A program made the translations under genes and the position numbers. From Halalkalicoccus paucihalophilus (GTDB lineage: Archaea > Halobacteriota > Halobacteria > Halobacteriales > Halalkalicoccaceae), in the NCBI RefSeq assembly GCF_001593955.1, contig NZ_LTAZ01000004.1, forward strand, positions 310,001-374,000: DNA of 64,000 bases, in the 5' to 3' direction. Below are positions 42,036 to 50,466 of this stretch, piece by piece (within the stretch, counting starts at the first letter, position 1; the number at the start of each line of letters is the position of its first letter). The notes below the pieces were generated by a model. The model was given only the letters and a program-made list of their open reading frames with translations, had not been told where the DNA came from and did no database searches.

Positions 42036-43250
42036 ATGAGCCACGACGACCTCCAGCGCTCGGGATTCAAAGAGCGCACACGGATCGACGCGGCCCGCGA
42101 GCGCCTGCTCGATCGGGTCACGCCGCACGACCGGACCGAACGGGTCTCGCTTGCGCGCGCGGACGGCCGGACGCTCGCGAACCGCGTGGACGCTCCGAAC
42201 CCGGTGCCGGGCTACGACCGGGCGGCGATGGACGGCTACGCGGTGCGCGCCGAGGACACCTTCGGGGCGAGCGATCGCTCGCCGAACCTCCTGCGGACTG
42301 GCGAGGACATCGGACCCGAGACGGCAGTTCGGGTCCACACGGGAAGCGAACTGCCCGAAGGTGCCGACGCGGTCGTGATGATCGAGCAAGTCGGCGAGCG
42401 GGGCGGGGAGTTGGAGGTGGGCGACGCCGTCGCCGAGGGCGAGAACGTCGGGCCGGTAGGGGAAGACGTCGCGGCGGGTCAGACGCTCTACGAGCCGGGC
42501 CACCGGGTCCGGCCCTCCGATCTCGGCCTGCTGAAGTCGGTGGGACTGACCGAACTCGAAGTCCACGAGCGGCTGACAGTCTCGGTGATCCCGACCGGCG
42601 AGGAACTCGTCCAATCCGATCCCGCCCCCGGGGAAGTGATCGAGACCAACGGCCTGACGGTCTCGCGGCTCGCGGATCGCTGGGGGGCTCGCCCCACCTA
42701 CCGGGATATCGTCACCGACGACCACGAGGCCTTACGGGCGGCGATCCAGCGTGACCTGACCAAGGACCTGATCGTCACGACGGGTGGGTCCTCGGTCGGG
42801 GAACGCGACCTCATCCCCGAGGTCGTCGACGACATCGGCGAGGTGCTCGTCCACGGCGTCGCGCTGAAGCCGGGCCACCCGGTCGCGTTGGGTGTCGTCG
42901 AGGACACTCCCGTCTTGATGCTGCCGGGCTACCCCGTCGCCTGTATCGTCAACGCGGTGCAGTTCCTCCGGCCCGCGCTGAAACGCGCCGGCGGGATGCC
43001 CTGCGAGGACCACCCGACCACCGAGGCGACCCTCGAACGTAAGATCCGAAGCGAACCCGGGATCCGGACGTTCGCGCGGGTGAAACTCGATCGAGGGGAC
43101 GAGACGACCGCCCGCCCTACCCGCGTCAGCGGCTCCGGAGTGCTTTCGAGCGTGGCGCTCGCGGACGGCTGGGTGGTCGTCCCCGAGGACCGCGAGGGGA
43201 TCGCCGAGGGCGAAACTGTCGCCGTCGAGAACTGGGAGTGGTCGCCATGA
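42036..43250 (+). CDS. moeA: Molybdopterin molybdotransferase MoeA (first copy)
   Basis: Inserts molybdate into adenylated molybdopterin. The 404-residue protein has the MoeA hallmarks: PVPGYDRAAMDGYAVRAEDTF (about 56-76), GSELPEGADAVVMIEQV, SVIPTGEELVQ, the MPT-binding TTGGSSVGERDLIPE, and GVALKPGHPVALGVV with LPGYPVACIV. Length and domain order are normal. Its stop overlaps an ATG of a 27-codon frame (ATGA), after which a second, longer MoeA follows, so the three form one translational unit. Confidence 0.93.
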   Translation: MSHDDLQRSGFKERTRIDAARERLLDRVTPHDRTERVSLARADGRTLANRVDAPNPVPGYDRAAMDGYAVRAEDTFGASDRSPNLLRTGEDIGPETAVRVHTGSELPEGADAVVMIEQVGERGGELEVGDAVAEGENVGPVGEDVAAGQTLYEPGHRVRPSDLGLLKSVGLTELEVHERLTVSVIPTGEELVQSDPAPGEVIETNGLTVSRLADRWGARPTYRDIVTDDHEALRAAIQRDLTKDLIVTTGGSSVGERDLIPEVVDDIGEVLVHGVALKPGHPVALGVVEDTPVLMLPGYPVACIVNAVQFLRPALKRAGGMPCEDHPTTEATLERKIRSEPGIRTFARVKLDRGDETTARPTRVSGSGVLSSVALADGWVVVPEDREGIAEGETVAVENWEWSP

Positions 43251-43330
43251 GTTCCGTCGGACGACTCGCTCACGACGTTCGCGAGGCTGCGACCGACGTA
43301 CTCACGCTCGCACCGGAGGTACTCGCATGA
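43247..43330 (+). CDS. Micro-ORF bridging two moeA genes
   Basis: A 27-residue frame, MSSVGRLAHDVREAATDV and so on to a final Ala, lying exactly between the two moeA genes. Its ATG overlaps the first moeA stop (ATGA) and its TGA overlaps the second moeA start (ATGA). The peptide could form one amphipathic helix. It could instead be a non-functional frame that merely carries ribosomes to the second moeA, whose own Shine-Dalgarno (ggaggt, 43315-43320) lies inside it. Double overlap is the evidence for translation. Confidence 0.45.
   Translation: MSSVGRLAHDVREAATDVLTLAPEVLA
43315..43320 (+). promoter_or_regulatory. Shine-Dalgarno ggaggt of the second moeA
   Basis: A strong ribosome-binding sequence six bases before the ATG at 43327, inside the preceding micro-ORF. 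It fixes the start of the second MoeA. Confidence 0.6.
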
Positions 43331-45201
43331 GCAGTCGAAAGGAGTTTCGCGATCTCGTTCCGCCGGAGGAAGCCCACGAGGCGATCGAATCGCTCGGTCT
43401 CGGTGGTGACACCGAGGAAGTCCCGTTGCGCGAGGCGCGCCGACGCGTGCTCGCCGAGCGGGTCGACGCCACCCTCGACGTGCCGGGGTTCGACCGCGCG
43501 AGCATGGACGGCTACGCCGTGCGCGCCCGGGACACCTTCGGCGCCGGCGAGGCCGACCCCGCATTCCTCGAACTCGCCGGGGCGGTCCATGCCGGCGAGG
43601 AACCGGACGTCCGCATCGAGGAGGGCACGGCGGCCGAGATCTCGACCGGTGCGGTGATGCCCGAGGGTGCGGACGCCGTGGTGATGGTCGAACGGACCGA
43701 CGAACGGGACGGTGGCGAGGCGGTCGAGATCCGCACGTCGCTCGCGCCGGGCGATCACGTCATGCTCGCCGGGGCCGACGTCGCCGCCGGCGAGCGCGCA
43801 CTCGGGCCCGGCATCCGACTGACATCGAGGGAAATCGGCCTGCTGTCGGCGCTGGGCGTCGATGAGGTACCCGTACGTGCGAAACCGCGCGTCGGGATCG
43901 TCTCGACGGGCGACGAGCTCGTCCGGCCCGGCGAGGAACTCCACAGCGAACGCGGGCAGATCTACGACGTCAACAGCTATACGATCGCGACCGCGGTCGA
44001 GGAGGCGGGCGGCGAAGCCGTCCTGTATCCCCACGCGGGCGACGATTACGACGAGATGGAGCGGATCCTCACGGAGGCCGCCGCGGAGTGTGACCTTGTG
44101 CTCTCGTCGGGCTCGACGTCGGCCAGCGCCGTTGACGTGATCTACCGTGTGATCGAAGAACGGGGCGAACTCCTGCTGCACGGCGTGGCGATCAAGCCCG
44201 GCAAACCCATGTTGGTCGGCGAGTTCCCCGACTCCGCATACGTCGGGCTGCCGGGCTACCCCGTCTCGGCGCTCATGATCTTCCGGCATTTCGTCGCGGG
44301 CGCGATCCGCCGTGCCGCGGGCGTCCCCGAACCGCCCACGGCGACCGTGGGGGCCGAGATGGCCATCGAGGAGCGCTACGGGGAGGGCCGAACCCGGCTG
44401 ATGCCGGTCGGCCTCGTCGGGAACGGTGGGCGCCCCCTCGCGTATCCCGTCGATAAGGGCTCGGGCGCGACCACCAGCCTCGTCGAGGCAGACGGGATCG
44501 TCGAGGTCGACCCCGACACGGCCTACCTCGGCGCGGGCGAATCCGTCACGGTGACGCTCTTCTCGCCGGACGTGCGTCCACCCACGATATTCGGGGTCGG
44601 CGAGGACGACCCCCTCCTTTCGATCCTCCTCGACGACCTCGATCGGCCGCGATACCTCGCTATCGGCGCGCGTCAGGGCCGACGACGACTCGCTCAGGGC
44701 GTGCCCGACTTCGCCGTCGTCACCGGGGAGGGTGGTGACACCGAGGCGACCGAACTCGGCGACTGGACCCGTGAGTGGGGGCTCGTCGTCCCGGCGGGCA
44801 ACCCCGAGGGGATCGAGGGGCTCACGGACCTCGTCGATCGCGATCTGCGATTCGTCAACCGGCCGACCGACTCGGGGCTCAGAACGGCCCTTTCGGAGGC
44901 GCTCGACGCGCTCGCCGATTCGCGCGGGGAGTCCCGAACCGAGCTGATCGAACTGATCGACGGGTTCGAACTCGCCGCCCGCGCACTAGAGAGTCCCGCA
45001 CGCAAGGTCGCCGACGGAAGCGCGGACGCGGGGCTCGGACTGCGCGCGACAGCCGAAAAACTCGATCTGGGATTCGTTTCGTTGGACGAGCAACGGGTAC
45101 GCGTGCTCGCGAACGCCGATAGACTCGAAAAACCGGGCGTCGAGGCGCTCCGGGAAGCACTCGAGAACGCCCCGGTAGAGCTACCGGGTGTCGGGCGCTG
45201 A
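43327..45201 (+). CDS. MoeA fused to a periplasmic-binding-protein-like (LysR substrate-type) domain
   Basis: A 624-residue protein. Residues 1-405 form a complete MoeA (DVPGFDRASMDGYAVRARDTF, GAVMPEGADAVVMVE, LSSGSTSASAVDVIYR in place of the usual TTGGVSVG, AIKPGKPMLVGEF, LPGYPVSALMI). Residues about 410-624 form a PBP-like ligand-binding domain (LLSILLDDLDRPRYLAIGARQG, FAVVTGEGG, VNRPTDSGLRTALSEAL). Such MoeA-PBP fusions are common in archaea and may sense or supply oxyanion or pterin ligand. The altered MPT motif suggests a function distinct from the first copy, for example tungsten versus molybdenum. Its 3' end overlaps the convergent HAD gene by 21 bp. Confidence 0.88.
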   Translation: MSSRKEFRDLVPPEEAHEAIESLGLGGDTEEVPLREARRRVLAERVDATLDVPGFDRASMDGYAVRARDTFGAGEADPAFLELAGAVHAGEEPDVRIEEGTAAEISTGAVMPEGADAVVMVERTDERDGGEAVEIRTSLAPGDHVMLAGADVAAGERALGPGIRLTSREIGLLSALGVDEVPVRAKPRVGIVSTGDELVRPGEELHSERGQIYDVNSYTIATAVEEAGGEAVLYPHAGDDYDEMERILTEAAAECDLVLSSGSTSASAVDVIYRVIEERGELLLHGVAIKPGKPMLVGEFPDSAYVGLPGYPVSALMIFRHFVAGAIRRAAGVPEPPTATVGAEMAIEERYGEGRTRLMPVGLVGNGGRPLAYPVDKGSGATTSLVEADGIVEVDPDTAYLGAGESVTVTLFSPDVRPPTIFGVGEDDPLLSILLDDLDRPRYLAIGARQGRRRLAQGVPDFAVVTGEGGDTEATELGDWTREWGLVVPAGNPEGIEGLTDLVDRDLRFVNRPTDSGLRTALSEALDALADSRGESRTELIELIDGFELAARALESPARKVADGSADAGLGLRATAEKLDLGFVSLDEQRVRVLANADRLEKPGVEALREALENAPVELPGVGR

Positions 45202-45837
45202 GAGTTCGAGTTCCGAGAAGTTCCGCACGCGGTGGTTGCCCAGCACGCAGACGCCGCGACTCTCCGCACCGTGGCGTTCGACGTGGATCGCGTCGAGCCC
45301 GGCGTTCCACGCTGCGCCCACGTCGTTCGCGCCGTCGCCCGCGAGCACGCCCCGGCCGGAGGCGCCGAGGTCCCCCATGGCCCGCTCGACGGGCGTGGGA
45401 TCGGGTTTCCAGCCCAACTCGTCCGAACAACAGACCACCGTATCGAACCAGTCGGCGATGTCGAGGCGTTCAAGGACGGGCTCGGTGAGAAATGGCTGGC
45501 AGTGGGTGACCAGCCCGACGGGCGCGTCGAGGTCCGCGACGAACGCCGCGTCCTCGTAGAGTGCCGTCGCCTCGACGCGCTCTGCGGGCTCCTCAACCGC
45601 GTCGAAGGCGGCCCAGAACGGCTCGCTGTCGAGGCCCAGCGCGGCGATCTGTGACTCCCGGTCGGCACCCAGACCGTACCAGAGTCCCCGGGCGTCCGTA
45701 TCCGAGAACTCCCGCCCGAGGCGCTCGCCCACGCGGTCGAACGTCTCGCGGACGTAGGACCACTCGACATCGACGAGCGTGCCGTCCAGATCGAGCAACC
45801 AGAAGTCGTAGTCGGAGTCGGGCGCGCTACCGATCAT
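45181..45837 (-). CDS. HAD-superfamily hydrolase
   Basis: A 218-residue haloacid-dehalogenase-like phosphatase. Motif I is WLLDLDGTLVDVEW, motif II is GLVTHCQPF (Thr), the lysine lies in ELGWKPDPTPVERAM, and motif IV is VLAGDGANDVGAAWNAG. An alpha-helical cap lies between motifs I and II. It overlaps the end of the MoeA-PBP gene on the other strand by 21 bp. Substrate is unknown; phosphoglycolate is the usual annotation guess. Confidence 0.86.
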   Translation of the reverse strand: MIGSAPDSDYDFWLLDLDGTLVDVEWSYVRETFDRVGERLGREFSDTDARGLWYGLGADRESQIAALGLDSEPFWAAFDAVEEPAERVEATALYEDAAFVADLDAPVGLVTHCQPFLTEPVLERLDIADWFDTVVCCSDELGWKPDPTPVERAMGDLGASGRGVLAGDGANDVGAAWNAGLDAIHVERHGAESRGVCVLGNHRVRNFSELELSAPDTR

Positions 45838-45897
45838 CGAGGGGAGTACCTACGCCCTCACGACCATATCAGCGTATCGCCTGTGACTGCGTGGCGC

Positions 45898-46269
45898 TCA
45901 CTCCTCGGGTTCGACCTCGATCGAACTCCCGAAGTACTTGTTCAGCACCTCGCTTCCGTCCTCGGCGTTGAAGAGGTCCAGATCCGACGCGATCGCCGCC
46001 TTGAGTGCGGCGTACTCCGCCTCCGTGGTTTCGAACCGGCGGTACTCGACGCCCTCGACCGGGACGCCGAGGGTCTCCTCCGCGAGCGAGCGCATGTGCC
46101 CCGGCGCGTTCAGTTCGCCACGCCAGAGGTTGTCACGGAAGAAGAGCCACTCGTCCTCGCCGGGCGGGGCGGCCTCCTTCGAGAGCGTCGTCTCGAAGGT
46201 CGCCGGATCGACCCGTACTCCCGATCCGGGATCGAGGCGAAACCGCACCGAGAAGACGTAGCGTGCCAT
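45898..46269 (-). CDS. LWR-salt-type haloarchaeal conserved protein
   Basis: A 123-residue protein of unknown function. The ATG at 46269 (MARYVFSVRFRLDPG) overlaps by one base the TGA of the pterin dehydratase gene upstream (TGATG), indicating coupling. It contains FFRDNLWRGELNAPG, matching the LWR signature of a small family largely confined to halophilic archaea. The predicted fold is alpha/beta, with an acidic C-terminus (SSIEVEPEE). The long frame extending to 46740 is a shadow of the upstream gene. Confidence 0.7.
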   Translation of the reverse strand: MARYVFSVRFRLDPGSGVRVDPATFETTLSKEAAPPGEDEWLFFRDNLWRGELNAPGHMRSLAEETLGVPVEGVEYRRFETTEAEYAALKAAIASDLDLFNAEDGSEVLNKYFGSSIEVEPEE

Positions 46270-46544
46270 CAGGCCCCGTCGTTGACCCGCTTCGCCATCT
46301 CGATGTCCTGTTCGGTGATCCCACCTTCCTCGTGGCTCGTAAAGCGGACCTCGACCTGCTGGTAGCCGACGATCATCTCCGGGTGGTGGAACTCCTCTTC
46401 CGCGAGTTCGCCGACCTCGCGGGCGAACTCGATCCCGTCGAGGTAGTCGTCGAACTCGAAGGTGCGGGCGATTTCCTCGCCGTCGCGCTCCCAGTCTTCG
46501 GCGAGCCGTGACTGGATCTCCTCGTCGTCGAGTAGTTCTGCCAT
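46269..46544 (-). CDS. Pterin-4a-carbinolamine dehydratase
   Basis: A 91-residue PCD/DCoH protein. The active-site signature EEEFHHPEMIVGYQQVEVRFTSHEEGGIT (region about 48-75) contains the catalytic His-His pair and the third His. The family recycles 4a-hydroxytetrahydropterins or, in many prokaryotes, has a structural or molybdopterin-related role; the MoeA genes a short distance away make the latter possible. Start ATG 46544 (MAELLDDEEI). It follows hemA on the minus strand, with 38 bp between. Confidence 0.88.
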   Translation of the reverse strand: MAELLDDEEIQSRLAEDWERDGEEIARTFEFDDYLDGIEFAREVGELAEEEFHHPEMIVGYQQVEVRFTSHEEGGITEQDIEMAKRVNDGA

Positions 46545-46582
46545 ACCGGATCGAGAACGCGCGAGCGGATAAAAGTCGGGCC

Positions 46583-47902
46583 TCAATCGTCGTCGAGTCG
46601 GGCGGCGATTCCGGGGGGCATCTCGCTTCCCTCCTCGGGGTCGATCCCGTTCGGCGGTCCCGACGGGCCGCCGTCGGTGGGGTCGAACAACTGCATCGCG
46701 GTGTTGATCGTCTCCCAGTCGTCCTCGGCGGCGGCCTCACGGAGGCTCCGTGTGGGTTCGGCGAGCAACTGGCCGACGAGGGCGTCGGCCATCGCCTCGA
46801 TGGTCTCTCGCTGCTCGTCGGTCACCCCCCCTTGTGCGTCGAGTTTCGCCAGCGCCGTCGATAACTCCGCACGCTTCGTCCGTTCGGCGCCCTCGTACAT
46901 CCCGCCGATCGCGTCGTCCGCCTGCTTTCGCTTGAACTGCGTCAGCAGGTGCTCGAGCTCTCGGTCGATCATCGCCTCGACCCGCGAGGCCGCCACGGCG
47001 CGCTTAGTCTCGGTCCGCTCGGTGACCGTCCGGAGGTCGTCTAAGTCGTGGACCGTGACCGATTCGAGTGCGTCCGTTGCGGGGTCGATATCGCGCGGCT
47101 TCGCCAGATCGACGACACAGGTCCCCGGATCGAACGCCCCGGCATCGACCACCGGTTCGTCGCTGCCGGTCGCGGCGATCACCACGTCCGAGTCGGCGAC
47201 CACCTCGGCGAGCGCCTCGAGCGAGCGGGCCTCGGCATCGACCGGGAGGTCCTCCGCGACGCGTGTCGCCCGCGAGCGCGTCCGGTTGGCGACGACGAGT
47301 TTCGAGAGGTCGTGGCGCGAGAGCGCCTGTGCGGCGAGGGTCCCCATTTCGCCGGCCCCGATCACGAGCGCGTTCGCACCGTCGACCCCGCGCTCGCTCG
47401 CGATCAGCGAGACGGCGGCGCTGCCGAGGGAAACGACGCCCTCGTTGATCGCCGTCTCCGTTCGAGCCCGCTCGCCGACGTGGATCGCCTTCAACAGGGC
47501 GTCGTCGAGTATCTCGCCGAGCGCACCGATCCCGCGGGCGTCGGCGTAGGCCTCCTTGACCTGGCCGATGATCTGGTCCTCGCCCACCACGAGCGATTCG
47601 AGGCCGGCGGCTACCCGCAGGAGATGCTCCAAACTGTTCTCGTGATCGGACCAGATCTCGGAGTCGGTCGGGAGTTCCTCGACCCACGGGTCGAGCGCGG
47701 CCCGTCCGGTCGCCGGATCGGTCGTGACGACGTACGCTTCGGCGCGATTGCACGTCTGGAGGGCGAAGGCCTCACACACCCCCTCGCGACTCAGGAGGTC
47801 CTCGACGAGTCCCTTCTGGTCGAGTGTACAGGCGGCGTCGATCTCGTCGACGGAGGCGGTCCTATGGCTGATCCGGACGCCCGTGATGACACCGGCACTC
47901 AC
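46583..47902 (-). CDS. hemA: Glutamyl-tRNA reductase
   Basis: First committed step of C5 tetrapyrrole synthesis: reduces Glu-tRNA to glutamate-1-semialdehyde. The 439-residue protein has the catalytic Cys51 in ALQTCNRAEAY, the GLESLVVGEDQIIGQVKEAY region, an NADPH-binding LVIGAGEMGTLAAQAL and the C-terminal dimerisation domain, followed by a proline/glycine/acid-rich tail. It overlaps the end of the precorrin-2 dehydrogenase gene by four bases (47899-47902), so both are translated from one transcript together with the sirohaem decarboxylase gene. Confidence 0.95.
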   Translation of the reverse strand: MSAGVITGVRISHRTASVDEIDAACTLDQKGLVEDLLSREGVCEAFALQTCNRAEAYVVTTDPATGRAALDPWVEELPTDSEIWSDHENSLEHLLRVAAGLESLVVGEDQIIGQVKEAYADARGIGALGEILDDALLKAIHVGERARTETAINEGVVSLGSAAVSLIASERGVDGANALVIGAGEMGTLAAQALSRHDLSKLVVANRTRSRATRVAEDLPVDAEARSLEALAEVVADSDVVIAATGSDEPVVDAGAFDPGTCVVDLAKPRDIDPATDALESVTVHDLDDLRTVTERTETKRAVAASRVEAMIDRELEHLLTQFKRKQADDAIGGMYEGAERTKRAELSTALAKLDAQGGVTDEQRETIEAMADALVGQLLAEPTRSLREAAAEDDWETINTAMQLFDPTDGGPSGPPNGIDPEEGSEMPPGIAARLDDD

Positions 47903-48543
47903 GGCGATTCACCCCCCATATCGACACTGTCGATCACGTCTGCAACCACTTGCGGGCGCTTCGTGTCGCCCCTACGTAAATCCTTCCAAACCGCCGACGA
48001 GGAGACCACCGCCCTGAGTGCCTTCCGTCGGTCCGCGGCCGGTCGCTCCGCGAGTTCCTCGCGCAACTCGGCAGTCAATTCGGCCATCCGGCCCGCACCC
48101 GCGAGTTCGGGTTCGATTCGTTTCCTGAGTTCCCGACTCAGCGCCGGACTCCGCCCGCCAGTCGAGACCGAGACTACTACCGGGCCGTCCCGAACTGTCG
48201 CGGGGACGACGACGCTGCCGGGCTCCCGGGAGCCGTGTGTGTCGGCGCGGTTGACCAACACCCCCCGCTCGCGCGCCTCACGCTCGATCGCGGCGTTCAG
48301 TTTCCGGTCGTCGGTCGCCGCGACGACCAGCCCCGGCCGCGCGCGCTCGAACCAGCCCGGAACATCCTCGGGGGCCGGTGCCGCGCGAACGAGTTCGCTC
48401 CCGTCGAACTCCCCCGTGAAGTCGGGACTCACGACGATGGTCCGGGCCTCCCGCGAGAACCGCCGGGCCTTTCGGGCACCGACGCGCCCGCCACCGAAGA
48501 CCAGTACGGTCCGGCCGGTGAAGTCGTGAAGCAGCGGAATCAT
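47899..48543 (-). CDS. Precorrin-2 dehydrogenase / sirohydrochlorin ferrochelatase (Met8p type)
   Basis: A 214-residue protein equivalent to the N-terminal part of CysG. It oxidises precorrin-2 to sirohydrochlorin and may insert iron. The NAD-binding motif is VLVFGGGRVGARKARRF, and VVAATDDRKLNAAIEREA and VVSVSTGGRSPALSRELR are family segments. The methyltransferase half of CysG is absent, as usual in archaea. It overlaps hemA by four bases and lies just after the AhbAB gene, giving the order sirohaem decarboxylase, dehydrogenase, hemA. Confidence 0.92.
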   Translation of the reverse strand: MIPLLHDFTGRTVLVFGGGRVGARKARRFSREARTIVVSPDFTGEFDGSELVRAAPAPEDVPGWFERARPGLVVAATDDRKLNAAIEREARERGVLVNRADTHGSREPGSVVVPATVRDGPVVVSVSTGGRSPALSRELRKRIEPELAGAGRMAELTAELREELAERPAADRRKALRAVVSSSAVWKDLRRGDTKRPQVVADVIDSVDMGGESP

Positions 48544-48550
48544 AGTGCCC

Positions 48551-49615
48551 TCATTCGGTGTTGGCCTCGGCGCGTTCCTCCAATCTGATGCCCGTCTTCT
48601 TCAGGATGCGCGTCGAGAATAGCGTGTCCCAATCGTCCTCGCCCACGTCCCAGAACTCGCTCATTCGGTCGCGGACCCGCTCGATGCGGTCCTCGCTTTC
48701 GGCCTCGCTGCGTCCGTGGGTCATCGCGAAGAAGTTGTACGGCCAGACGCCCTCGTGACGCGGGCGCTCGTAACAGTGCGTGACGAAGGATAAGGAAGCG
48801 ATTGCGGGGCCGACCTCGCCCACGAGGTCGTCGGGGACGTCCCAGACGGTCATCCCGTTTTCCGTGTAGCCGAGCGCGTAGTGGTTCGGGATTACCCCCA
48901 CGCGCCTGATCTTCCCCTCCTGGTCGAACCGCTTGATCGTCTCACGGACCCAGTCGGGATCCATACTGAGCTCCGCGGCGATCGCCTCGTAGGGGTCGGC
49001 GACGATCGGAAAGCCGTCCTGAATAGCGAGTACGAGGTCGCGCTCGGCTGGCGAAAGCGTCCCGCGGTCCGTCGGCTCCACGTCGGGGCCGAGATTCGAG
49101 AGATCGATATCGCCCTCCGGGATCGGCCCGTCGAGCATGAACTTCGCCTCGACGCGGAACTCCCGTTGCTTGGGTAGGTTGTAGGTCTCCTGTCCCGTTT
49201 CCTCCTCGATCTCCGAGAGGACCTCCTCGACACGCGATTCGTCGGCCACCGAGACGACGAACCACATGTTGAGATGGGGGTGCTCGCGCTCGTAGTTGTG
49301 TGCGACCTCCCGATGGGTGTTGACGGCTTCGGCGACCTCCTCGAAGCGCTCCTCGGGGGCGTGCATCGCTACAAGCGTCGCCGTCCCGCCGATCTCTTGG
49401 GCGTCGACGAGCGCGCCGAACCTGGTGAGGACACCCGCCTCGTCCAGTCGTTGGACGCGTTCGAGAAGTCCCTCGCCGCCGATCCCGACGCCCCGATCCG
49501 ACAGCGCCGCCGCCGCCCGCTCGAAGGGGCGTTCACAGACCGGAAACCCGCCCTGAAAGGCGTTTATCAGGGCGCGGTCGACGCGATCGAGCTCCTCGAC
49601 CTTGGCCCGAGTCAT
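48551..49615 (-). CDS. ahbAB: Sirohaem decarboxylase, AhbA-AhbB fusion
   Basis: A 354-residue protein of two Lrp/AsnC-like modules in one chain: the first about residues 1-170 (winged helix then VAMHAPEERFEEVAEAV ... HLNMWFVVSV), the second about 185-340 (LSPAERDLVLAIQDGFPIV ... VTHCYERPRHEGVWPYNFFAM). The YERxxHxxxxYNxF-type segments are the haem-pathway signature that separates AhbA/AhbB from transcription factors. In the alternative (sirohaem-dependent) haem pathway AhbA and AhbB are usually separate subunits; here they are fused. Operon context with the Met8p-type enzyme and hemA confirms the role. Confidence 0.9.
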   Translation of the reverse strand: MTRAKVEELDRVDRALINAFQGGFPVCERPFERAAAALSDRGVGIGGEGLLERVQRLDEAGVLTRFGALVDAQEIGGTATLVAMHAPEERFEEVAEAVNTHREVAHNYEREHPHLNMWFVVSVADESRVEEVLSEIEEETGQETYNLPKQREFRVEAKFMLDGPIPEGDIDLSNLGPDVEPTDRGTLSPAERDLVLAIQDGFPIVADPYEAIAAELSMDPDWVRETIKRFDQEGKIRRVGVIPNHYALGYTENGMTVWDVPDDLVGEVGPAIASLSFVTHCYERPRHEGVWPYNFFAMTHGRSEAESEDRIERVRDRMSEFWDVGEDDWDTLFSTRILKKTGIRLEERAEANTE

Positions 49616-49663
49616 ACGCGACGCTCGGGGTTCCGGTGTGATAAGCGTCGCGCTCGCGTCTCG

Positions 49664-50065
49664 CTACTCCTCGACGCCGGTGACCCGAAAGCCCGCCTCG
49701 CGGATCGACTCGAGGATCCCCTCGTGGTCGGCCGACGCCTCGTAGTAGAAGACGATGTCGAAGGTGCCCTCGCGCAGGAGCTGTTGGCATTCCCAGACGA
49801 ACCCGTCGTCCTCCAGAGCAAGTCCCTGGTGTTGGTTCGACGAGAAGTCCGTATCGTTCGTCCCCGAATAGACGTAGGTATCGGTCGGGTCGTAGCCCGC
49901 CCCCTCGGCGATAATCTCGCCGATATCGACCGTCGCCTGGTGCATCTCGATGTCCTCGTCGCTCCCCAGGTCGGTGTGGACGATCGCTCCTACTAGCTCG
50001 ATCTCGCCGGGTTCGAGGAGCCGTTTCGTTCGCTCGTAGAGGTCGTCGTCGAGTGTCTCGCTCAT
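49664..50065 (-). CDS. Conserved haloarchaeal protein (DUF5778-like)
   Basis: A 133-residue acidic protein. No catalytic motif is seen; IEMHQATVDIGEIIAEGAGY and a segment with WECQQLLREG suggest a mixed alpha/beta fold, with a C-terminal FYYEASADHEGILESI. I believe it belongs to a family restricted to haloarchaea (DUF5778), but this is recall without comparison. It precedes the sirohaem genes by 48 bp on the same strand, so it may be part of that operon. Confidence 0.65.
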   Translation of the reverse strand: MSETLDDDLYERTKRLLEPGEIELVGAIVHTDLGSDEDIEMHQATVDIGEIIAEGAGYDPTDTYVYSGTNDTDFSSNQHQGLALEDDGFVWECQQLLREGTFDIVFYYEASADHEGILESIREAGFRVTGVEE

Positions 50066-50178
50066 AGGGTCGGTGGGCGCGCCGGCCCTATACCGTTCAC
50101 GATACGCACGGCTCTCGTGGGTGAAAATAACAGAACGTGATTCACGGGCGGATGCCCCGAACGATCGGTTCGACCCGA

Positions 50179-50373
50179 TTACAGTCGCTGCAGGTTGACT
50201 GCGCGCGGGCCCTTGTCGGCCTGCTCGATGTCGAATTCGACTTCCTGCCCTTCTTCGAGGTCGGGGCCGCCGACGTCCTCCATGTGGAAGAAGACGTCCT
50301 CCTCGGAATCCTCGCTGTCGATAAAGCCGTAACCACCGGTGTCGTTGAAGAAATCAACCGTACCTTTCGCCAT
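50179..50373 (-). CDS. cspA: Cold-shock-domain protein
   Basis: A 64-residue nucleic-acid-binding protein of the CspA family. RNP1 is GGYGFIDS (residues about 14-21) and RNP2 is DVFFHMEDV (about 28-36). The start MAKGTVDFFNDTG is at 50373, as expected for the family; the frame extends further upstream only by chance. It is a single cistron with a short leader and stands divergent from the prenyltransferase gene. Confidence 0.95.
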   Translation of the reverse strand: MAKGTVDFFNDTGGYGFIDSEDSEEDVFFHMEDVGGPDLEEGQEVEFDIEQADKGPRAVNLQRL

Positions 50374-50466
50374 TGCAATTCCCTCTTCGACACCCACCCT
50401 TAAAAATGTGCGCACGGATCGACCGGGCACAAGGCTCATTGCACCGGGTGGCGTCGGCGGATGTAG

